A stretch of 64,000 bases of DNA. Origin: Liopterus haemorrhoidalis (taxonomy: Eukaryota > Arthropoda > Insecta > Coleoptera > Dytiscidae). Below the pieces are notes generated by a model that saw only the letters and a program-made list of their open reading frames with translations, was not told the origin of the DNA and searched no databases. The stretch lies in assembly GCA_963971575.1 (NCBI GenBank), contig OZ020619.1, positions 19,970,813 to 20,034,812 of the forward strand. The letters are read 5' to 3'. A program made the translations under genes and the position numbers. The stretch's first letter is position 1. Each line of letters begins with the position of its first letter. Below, piece by piece: positions 58,201-64,000 of this stretch.

Positions 58201-58587
58201 AATACAATTTTTTGATTGGATAAATATTTAAAGAGTTATGGCGGGAAAACAATTTTGTGGTTAAAATTTAGTTAACTCCCTTATTATTAACTTTACAGTA
58301 AAAAATGTATTATAAATATTGTTGGAAATAAGAAGACAAATCTTTTATTCAAATACAATTTTTTGATTGGATAAATATTTAAAGAGTTATGGCGGGAAAA
58401 CAATTTTGTGGTTAAAATTTAGTTAACTCCCTTATTAATAACTTTACAGTAAAAAATGTATTATAAATATTGTTGGAAATAAGAAGACAAATCTTTTATT
58501 CAAATACAATTTTTTGATTGGATAAATATTTAAAGAGTTATGGCGGGAAAACCATTTTGTGGTTAAAATTTAGTTTACTCCCTTATT
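54511..58587. repeat. 27-monomer block, copy 2 of 48471-52547
   Basis: It repeats the earlier block at 40 monomers distance. Three monomers after its end the sequence runs into the gap, so the higher-order pattern beyond is unknown. Confidence 0.85.
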
Positions 58588-58981
58588 ATTAACTTTACAG
58601 TAAAAAATGTATTATAAATGTTGTTGGAAATAAGAAGACAAATCTTTTATTAAAATACAATTTTTTGATTGGATAAATATTTAAAGAGTTATGGCGGGAA
58701 AACAATTTTGTGGTTAAAATTTAGTTAACTCCCTTATTAATAACTTTACAGTAAAAAATGTATTATAAATATTGTTGGAAATAAGAAGACAAATCTTTTA
58801 TTCAAATACAATTTTTTGATTGGATAAATATTTAAAGAGTTATGGCGGGAAAACAATTTTGTGGTTAAAATTTAGTTTACTCCCTTATTATTAACTTTAC
58901 AGTAAAAAATTTATAATAAATATTGTTGAAAATAAGAAGACAAATCTTTTATTCAAATACAATTTTTTGATTGGATAAATA

Positions 58982-59181
58982 NNNNNNNNNNNNNNNNNNN
59001 NNNNNNNNNNNNNNNNNNNNNNNNNNNNNNNNNNNNNNNNNNNNNNNNNNNNNNNNNNNNNNNNNNNNNNNNNNNNNNNNNNNNNNNNNNNNNNNNNNNN
59101 NNNNNNNNNNNNNNNNNNNNNNNNNNNNNNNNNNNNNNNNNNNNNNNNNNNNNNNNNNNNNNNNNNNNNNNNNNNNNNNNN
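58982..59181. other. Assembly gap, exactly 200 N
   Basis: A run of exactly 200 N interrupts satellite monomer 391. A round fixed number indicates a placeholder gap put in by scaffolding software, not a measured distance. The real amount of missing sequence is unknown, and the left and right parts may have been joined by contact data only. Confidence 0.97.
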
Positions 59182-62132
59182 GATATATTCAATTTTAGGT
59201 ACTTTTTATCCGATTTACTCAGAAACAGTTGGCCAAAATCCAAAATGAACCTTATTTTTGTGATCTACGGCCCAATGTGTATCAATTTTGAGAAAAAACC
59301 GAAATATTTTTTTTGTAAAAATTCGCGATTTCTTATCAAAGGCCATTTTTTGCCATTTTTAAGGGTTTTGTTTAATGATACATGCTTTTGTATAAGTTTG
59401 GTAATTAAGGCCCCAATTGTTTTCGACTAAAACGGACTTGAGGAACTCAAAAATTTAAACCAGAGGTCCCTATCTTTTACCGTTATTGAGATATATTTTT
59501 TTCAAAAATTAAATTTGATTACAAAAATTTCAAAATTTTTCAAAATTTTTTTTTTTTTAAATATGTTTTAAAATGTGCCTTTACCATATTTCAGACCTTA
59601 AAACTTCAAAAATTCCAACCGCAGGTCCCTTTCTCTTTTAGTTTTTGAAATACATGTTCATATTTTTTTAGTTCATTTTTTTGAAAAAAAAAAGTTTTCC
59701 TAATACAGTCCAAATTATGGCCGTTAGGTAATTATGGGGTGCGGATTAATAAAAAAATATTTAAAAAAATCAAGAGGCCTTAGTTTTTGAGTTATAGTCA
59801 ATTTTAGGTACTATTTTCCGATATAGTCAATTTTTGGTACTTTTAATCCGAATTACTCAGAAATAGTTGGCCAAAATCCAAATTAAACCTTATTTTTGTG
59901 ATCTACGGCCCAATGTGTATCAATTTTGAGAAAAATCCGAAATATTTTTTTTTGGAAAAATTCGCGATTTCTTATCAAAGAGGTACCCCAATTGTTTTCG
60001 ACTAAAATGACTTGATGAGGAACTCAAAAATTTAAACCAGAAGTCCCTATCTTTTACCATTATTGATATATAATTTTTTGAATAATTAAATTTGATTACA
60101 AAAATTTCAAAATTTTTCAAAATTTTTTTTGTTTAGGATATGTTTTAAATTGTGCGTTTACCATATTTCAGACCTTAGAACTTCAAAAATTCCAACTTTA
60201 GGTCCTTATCTTTTTTAGTTTTTGAAATACATATACATTTTTTTTTTATTTTTTTTTTTTCTGAAAAAATAAGTTTTCTTAAAACAGTCCAAAATATGGC
60301 CTTTAGGTAATTTTGGGGTGAGGATTAATAAAAAAATATTTAAAAAAATCAAGAGGCCTTAGTTTTTGAGTTATAGTCAATTTGATGTACTTTTTTCCGA
60401 TTTACTCAAACAGTTGGCCAAAATCCAAAATGAACCTTATTTTTGTGATCTACGTCCCAAACTGTATCAATTTTGAGAAAAATCCGAAATATTTTTTTTT
60501 TGTAAAAATTCGCGATTTCTTATCAAAGGGGTCCCCCTTACGATTTTTTCGATATTTTGCCATTTTTAAGGGTTTTGTTTACTGATACATCCTTTTTGTT
60601 TAAGTTTGGTATTAAGGCCCCAATTTTTTCTAGACTAAAATGGACATTAGGAACTCAAAAATTTAAACCAGAGGTCCTTATCTTTTACCGTTATTGAGAT
60701 ATAATTTTTTGAAAAATTAAATTTTATTACAAAAATTTCAAAATTTTACAAAAATTTTTTTTGTTTAGGATATGTTTTAAAATGTGCCTTTACCATATTT
60801 CAGACCTTAGAATTTCAAAAATTCCCACCGCAGGTCCTTATCTTTTTTAGTTTTTGAAATACATATACATATTGTTTTTATTTATTTTTTTTTCTGAAAA
60901 AAAAAAGTTTTCTTAAAACAGTCCAAAATATGGCCGTTAGGTAATTTTGGGGTGAGGATTAATAAACAATATTTAAAAAAATCAAGAGGCCTTAGTTTTT
61001 GAGTTATAGTCAATTTTAGGTACTTTTTTCCGATTTAGACAAAAACAGTTGGCCAAAATCCAAAATGAACCTTATTTTTGTGATCTACGGCTCAAATTGT
61101 ATCAATTTTGAGAAAAATCCGAAATATTTTTTTTGTAAAAATTCGCGATTTTTTTTCAAAGGTGTACCCCTTACGATTTTTTCGATATTTTGCCATTTTT
61201 AAGGGTTTTGTTTAATGATGCATCCTTTTTGTATAAGTTTGGTTATTAAGGCCCCAATTTTTTCTAGACTAAAATGGACATGTGGAACTCTAAAATTTAA
61301 ACCAGAGGTCCCTATCTTTTACCGTTATTGAGGTATAATTTTTTGAAAAATTAAATTTTATTACAAAAATTTCAAAATATTACAAATTTTTTTTTTGTTT
61401 AGGATATGTTTTAAAATGTACCTTTACCATATTTCAGACCTTAGAATTTCAAAAATTCCAACCGCAGGTCCTTTTCTTTTTTAGTTTTTGAAATACATAT
61501 ACATATTGTTTTTATTTTTTTTTTTTTTTCTGAAAAAAAAAAGTTTTCTTAAAACAGTCCAAAATATGGCCTTAAGGTAATTTTGGATCGAGGATTAATA
61601 AAAAAATATTTAAAAAAATCAAGAGGCCTTAGTTTTTTAGTTATAGTCAATTTTATGTACTTTTTTCCGATTTACTCAAAAACAGTTGGCCAAAATCCAA
61701 AATGAACCTTATTTTTGTGATCTTCGGCCCAAACTGTATCAATTATGATAAAAATCCAAAATATTTTTTTTTTGTAAAAATTCGCGATTTTTTTTCAAAG
61801 GGGTACCCCTTACGATTTTTTCGATATTTTGCCATTTTTAAGGGTTTTGTTTAATGATACATCCTTTTTGTATAAGTTTGGTTATTAAGGCCCCAATTTT
61901 TTCTTGACTAAAATGGACATGAGGAACTCAAAAATTTAAACCAGAGGTCCCTATCTCTTACCGTTATTGAGATATAATTTTTTGAAAAATTAAATTTTAT
62001 TACAAAGTTTCAAAATTTTACAAATTTTTGTTTTGTTTAGGATATGTTTTAATTTGCCTTTACCATATTTCAGACCTTAAAACTTCAAAAATTTCAACCG
62101 CAGGTCCTTATCTTTTTTAGTTTTTGAAATAT
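59182..62132. repeat. About 640-bp diverged tandem repeat, roughly 4.6 copies
   Basis: The anchor 'agttggccaaaatcca' recurs at about 59227, 59865, 60412, 61047 and 61684, giving spacings of 638, 547, 635 and 637 bp. Unit landmarks in order are AGTTGGCCAAAATCC, TTTTGTGATCTACGGCCC, AAAATTCGCGATTT, TTGCCATTTTTAAGGG, CCAGAGGTCCCTATC, CCATATTTCAGACCTTA, CAGGTCC, CAGTCCAAAATATGGCC and AAGAGGCCTTAG. Copies differ by many substitutions and homopolymer length changes, unlike the very uniform 151-bp array. Copy 2 lacks about 90 bp after 'aggtacccc' (near 59989). Copy 1 lacks a shorter stretch near 59340 and is followed by an extra 'atatagtcaatttt' partial duplication near 59820. Only short, non-conserved reading frames are present. 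The last copy is cut by the retrotransposon LTR. Confidence 0.9.
61304..61942. repeat. One 640-bp unit seen as four degenerate subunits of about 160 bp
   Basis: Within one unit a related motif returns four times: agaggtccctatc at 61304, gcaggtccttttc at 61464, agaggccttag at 61622 and aggggtacccctta at 61799, with the next unit's first copy at 61943. Spacings are 160, 158, 177 and 144 bp. Each is followed by a similar TTTTTGA-ATA-like stretch, and three are preceded by a 'ccaaaat...ccTTA' pattern. This suggests the unit arose as a tetramer of an older monomer of about 160 bp. Divergence between subunits is high, so this is a reading by eye. Confidence 0.5.
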
Positions 62133-62317
62133 TGTTAGAATATCCATATATTCTTAGTGTGCAATGGATTTGTTAAGTGACAGTTGAATATTAAATGTTT
62201 TAATGTAATGTCAAGAAAATTTATTGAGTAATATATAATTAAATTAAATCATAATTATTTGTTTTATTTTATTGTTACTTTGGTGTACACACGTATACAA
62301 ATACTGCAACTCTAACA
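62133..62317 (+). repeat. 5' LTR of the copia element, 185 bp
   Basis: It begins TGTTAG and ends CTAACA, a perfect six-base terminal inverted repeat with the TG...CA ends that integrase requires. The primer-binding site follows at once, which fixes the right boundary, and the loss of repeat homology fixes the left. An AT-rich core with ATATATAATT (62231-62240) is a candidate TATA box. No clear AATAAA signal is present. At 185 bp it is shorter than the 276-bp LTR of Drosophila copia but normal for the superfamily. Confidence 0.88.
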
Positions 62318-62331
62318 GGTTATGGGCCCAG
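62318..62331 (+). other. Primer-binding site, initiator tRNA-Met half-molecule type
   Basis: The sequence GGTTATGGGCCCAG directly abuts the LTR. Its complement, CTGGGCCCATAACC, is the anticodon arm of eukaryotic initiator tRNA-Met and includes the CAU anticodon. Priming from an internal tRNA fragment, not from the 3' CCA end, is the known mode of Drosophila copia, and the site there is the same. This strongly supports the copia lineage. Confidence 0.88.
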
Positions 62332-62407
62332 AGGAAGCACCAAGTGCAATCAAGGAATTATAAAAAAATAATAGGAAACGGTTTGGAAAGTGATCAGAAG
62401 TTGAAAT
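62332..62407 (+). other. Untranslated leader between primer site and gag
   Basis: This is a 76-bp AT-rich leader after the primer-binding site. It ends in 'gttgaaat' just before the gag ATG, with A at -3 and G at +4, a favourable start context. A packaging signal would be expected near here but none can be recognised. Confidence 0.6.
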
Positions 62408-63337
62408 ATGGGTTCACACAGTTATATGCGTATAGATGTTCTTAGTAAGGATAATTACGACACCTGGAAAATACAAATGCAGGCATTACTGATTAAAAAT
62501 GACGCATTGACGTATGTAAGTGGCGATTGTCCAAAACCTACAATTGTTACGAATGATGTTAGTTCGGAAAGCACATTGAAATCTTGGCTGAAAAACGATT
62601 TGAAAGCGAAATCAGACATTATTTTGTGTATCGGTGTATCGGAATTAAAACTTATCAAAAATTTTGCGACTTCGCGTGACGTTTGGATTAAATTGGAAGA
62701 CTATTACGCGTCGAAGGGTCCCGCTCGTAAGGCCACATTATTGAAACAGTTAATTCTTCTACGTATGCACGAAAGCGATGATGTTCGTGATCATATTGCG
62801 AAATTTTTTGATGCTGTCGATAAGCTCGGGGAGATAAATATCGACATTAACGCAGATTTGTTATCAATTATGTTATTGTATAGTCTACCGGATTGTTATG
62901 AAAATTTTAGATGTGCAATAGAATCACGAGATGAATTGCCCGCACCCGAAGTTCTTCGCGTTAAAATTATAGAGGAAAGCGATGCACGGAGAAATAAAAA
63001 TTATTCCGTCGGTGAATCACAAAGTGCAATGTATTCCCAAAAGAAATTTAACAAAATGCGTTTCGCGTTTAAAAATAAAAGTACGAAATTGAATAATCGT
63101 GATAATAAAGGTACATTTAAATTTAGTTGCTACAATTGCCGACAGATTGGTCATAAAGCAATTGATTGTAGGAATCGCGAAAACCCTAAGTACAACGCTA
63201 ATAAAGTGGAAAAACCTTCTTCCACTTCGCCGCAGACGCTCTTCACGCGGGAAACACTCATCTTAGTGAAAGATGGTGTCTTGACAGAGGCGCTACGTCA
63301 CACATTTGTAAAGATGTTAAAGATTTTGTTGTGTTGA
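62408..63337 (+). CDS. gag: Ty1/copia Gag (nucleocapsid) polyprotein, frame lost near its C-terminus
   Basis: The 309-codon frame encodes the structural protein that forms the virus-like particle and binds the element's RNA. Residues about 10-35 (LSKDNYDTWKIQMQALL) match the short N-terminal domain common in copia Gag. Residues about 55-195 match the UBN2 / gag-polypeptide-of-copia domain, including DVWIKLEDYYA and a helical ESDDVRDHIAKFFDAV stretch. A perfect CCHC zinc knuckle, C-X2-C-X4-H-X4-C, lies at residues 241-254 (CYNCRQIGHKAIDC), preceded by a basic Lys/Arg/Asn-rich stretch. The start at 62408 is the first ATG after the primer site in good context. In copia elements gag continues in frame into protease. 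Here the protease motif is in another frame, so roughly the last 30-40 residues are a frameshifted tail and the stop at 63335-63337 is not the natural end. The N-terminal 260 or so residues look intact. Confidence 0.88.
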   Translation: MGSHSYMRIDVLSKDNYDTWKIQMQALLIKNDALTYVSGDCPKPTIVTNDVSSESTLKSWLKNDLKAKSDIILCIGVSELKLIKNFATSRDVWIKLEDYYASKGPARKATLLKQLILLRMHESDDVRDHIAKFFDAVDKLGEINIDINADLLSIMLLYSLPDCYENFRCAIESRDELPAPEVLRVKIIEESDARRNKNYSVGESQSAMYSQKKFNKMRFAFKNKSTKLNNRDNKGTFKFSCYNCRQIGHKAIDCRNRENPKYNANKVEKPSSTSPQTLFTRETLILVKDGVLTEALRHTFVKMLKILLC

Positions 63338-63429
63338 ATAGCGTTAAGGGGTCATTAAACATGGCAAATGAACAGTCATCGGATATTGTCGGTAAAGGTA
63401 CAGCCTCAATTTCGGTTGATATTGGGTGA
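63205..63429 (+). pseudogene. Copia aspartic protease remnant with altered active site
   Basis: This frame differs from gag and opens after a TAA at 63202-63204. It reads WCLDRGATSHIC around 63274-63309, clearly the protease active-site region of copia Pol, where the family has D-[ST]-G. The Asp codon is at 63283-63285, but the next residue is Arg (AGA), so the catalytic triad sequence is D-R-G, expected to be inactive. The frame reaches a TGA at 63427-63429. The shift from the gag frame lies somewhere in about 63205-63235. The protease would have cut the Gag-Pol polyprotein in the particle. The remainder of the domain up to IS-VDIG is recognisable. Confidence 0.8.
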
Positions 63430-64000
63430 TACTAAAAAACTGTCAGTATTCGATACTTTACATGTACCGGGAATACGTACAAATTTATTATCGGTAGGAA
63501 AAATTACGAATAGTGGTTCGAAAGTAGTATTCAAAAAGAACGTAGCGTTAGTATATGACGTTAACGGAAAAATTAAGCTTGTAGCTGATCGTATCGGGGA
63601 CATATATTACGCGCGCGAAAAATATCCGAAACCGATCAAAGATGTTCGCAATGCCATTTTTTCAGCGAAGATTTCAGCCGATCTACTGATGTCATAGCAC
63701 CGGCGTCTGGGACATCTCAATATTAACGATATGCGCAACTTGATACGAGACGGTCAAATCCCGAACATGGATTCATCACAAGCTGACAAGTTGGACTGCG
63801 ACGCATGTTACCGTGGGAAAATGGTACGGAAGTCATTTCCAAAGAAGTCAGAACGGGAAACAGAACCATTAAATATTATTCACTCAGATGTTTGCGGCCC
63901 CATGCGAGTCGAATCCTTGGGCAAGGCACGTTATTTCGTAACGTACATAGATGACAATTCAAGATGGTGTGAAGTAAGATTTATCAAAACCAAGGACGAA
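63430..64000 (+). pseudogene. Copia Pol remnant: protease end, GAG-pre-integrase and integrase start
   Basis: From about 63427 the coding frame moves back to that of gag, because a GGG run (63424-63426) seems to have one G too many. It reads LHVPGIRTNLLSVGKI, a conserved copia segment at the protease/integrase junction, then a TAG at 63695-63697. The TAG stands directly before HRRLGHLN, where the family normally has Trp (TGG), so it is likely a G-to-A nonsense change. The frame then stays open for 101 codons to the window edge. It shows the integrase zinc-binding module (H-X4-H at HRRLGH, then CDAC) and the start of the integrase core (IIHSDVCGPM, which holds the first catalytic Asp, and YFVTYIDDNSR). 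An ATG at 63368 in this frame opens a 109-codon frame, but its first 20 or so residues are off-frame for Pol. Confidence 0.85.

Larger units (their letters stand above)
1..58981. repeat. 151-bp AT-rich satellite array, 390 full monomers plus a partial one
   Basis: A head-to-tail tandem array fills the first 59 kb. With the monomer phased at 'aataactttacag' (base 1), copies start at 1, 152, 303, 454 and so on in exact 151-bp steps. The phase slips by one base only once, at 36090-36239, and monomer 391 starts at 58890 and is cut by the gap after 92 bp. The monomer has 33 G or C bases in 151 and a single CpG. No frame stays open for a useful length. Neighbouring copies differ mostly at a handful of positions: A/T at 2, T/A at 8-9, the 21-40 block, C/A at 65, T/A at 82, A/C at 117 and A/T at 140. 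Alternatives such as a CRISPR array or a coding minisatellite do not fit. Period, homogeneity and lack of other content are typical of centromeric or pericentromeric satellite, but location cannot be shown from sequence alone. The array continues left of the window. Confidence 0.98.
62133..64000 (+). mobile_element. Ty1/copia LTR retrotransposon, 5' part, degenerate
   Basis: The element consists of a 5' LTR, primer-binding site, leader, gag, then protease and integrase sequence in the order typical of Ty1/copia elements (integrase before reverse transcriptase). It sits inside the 640-bp repeat: the repeat text matches its other copies up to about 62131 and then stops at TGTTAG. The 5 bp before the LTR are AATAT, the expected target-site duplication if it recurs after the missing 3' LTR. 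The reverse transcriptase, RNase H and 3' LTR would lie beyond the window. Coding sequence is broken by two frameshifts and a stop codon. The clean LTR ends and intact primer site contrast with the damaged pol, as in an ageing copy of a once active family. Confidence 0.93.

Noticed and set aside
1..58981. CRISPR array, because of very regular repeats
   Set aside because: The entire 151-bp period is repeated with no unique spacers, and the surroundings are eukaryotic.
1..58981. Telomeric or subtelomeric array
   Set aside because: No TTAGG-type or other short telomeric repeat was seen; the 151-bp monomer lacks such units.
58953..59243. Reading frames running through the gap on both strands
   Set aside because: They consist mostly of N-derived unknown residues and join two unrelated sequences, so they are not genes.
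59245..59430. 61-codon frame starting MNLIFVIYGP in the 640-bp repeat
   Set aside because: A similar start recurs in other copies (for example 60436) but the frames break at different places through indels. It is shared repeat sequence, not a conserved protein.
1..59430. Homology between the 151-bp satellite and the 640-bp repeat
   Set aside because: Both are AT-rich with A/T runs, but I could not match the distinctive GC-containing segments of one to the other.
59920..60120. 66-codon minus-strand frame
   Set aside because: It lies inside the AT-rich repeat, has low complexity (Lys, Asn, Phe, Ser) and has no counterpart in other repeat copies.
60382..60585. 67-codon plus-strand frame
   Set aside because: It crosses repeat landmarks, is not conserved between units and has no recognisable motif.
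62455..62658. Minus-strand frame of 67 codons opposite gag
   Set aside because: It is a shadow of the gag frame, whose plus-strand product has clear copia domains.
63406..63603. Minus-strand frame of 65 codons opposite pol
   Set aside because: It is a shadow of the Pol frame; the plus strand carries conserved copia motifs here.

Overview
The window looks like heterochromatin from an animal genome, most likely an insect. It has no cellular protein-coding gene, no rRNA or tRNA and no bacterial features. The insect assignment rests on the Ty1/copia element at the right end. Its primer-binding site is the half-tRNA (initiator Met) type known from Drosophila copia, and its Gag and Pol resemble animal copia elements. 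I cannot name the species. A run of exactly 200 N marks a scaffold join, so the two halves of the window may not be true neighbours.

Region 1 (1-58981) is one uninterrupted head-to-tail satellite array. The monomer is 151 bp, about 22% G+C and has no open reading frame. Walking the phase from the first base gives 390 complete monomers plus a 92-bp stub cut by the gap. I found one net length change in the whole array, a monomer of 150 bp at 36090-36239. The monomers fall into about ten recurring types, defined by linked single-base differences. The types are arranged in nested and shuffled higher-order repeats of 5, 9, 12, 14, 23, 31 and 40 monomers, and private mutations are copied along with each block. 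Nearly every monomer carries one strong E2F-type motif, which holds the monomer's only CpG, plus an inverted CCAAT box and a sequence that partly resembles a CENP-B box.

Region 2 (58982-59181) is the gap. Region 3 (59182-62132) is a second, unrelated AT-rich tandem repeat of about 640 bp, with roughly 4.6 diverged copies. Each unit appears to be built from four degenerate subunits of about 160 bp. It encodes nothing convincing.

Region 4 (62133-64000) is the 5' part of a Ty1/copia LTR retrotransposon inserted into the last copy of the 640-bp repeat. It has a 185-bp LTR with TGTTAG/CTAACA ends, an immediately adjacent primer-binding site, a gag reading frame with a CCHC zinc knuckle, and then protease and integrase sequence. 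That later part is broken by two frameshifts, a changed protease active-site residue and an in-frame stop, and it runs off the window. The element is probably no longer autonomous.

Together the window suggests a centromeric or pericentromeric satellite array, young and homogenised by block duplication, next to older, decaying repeat and transposon sequence. The centromere assignment is inference only.
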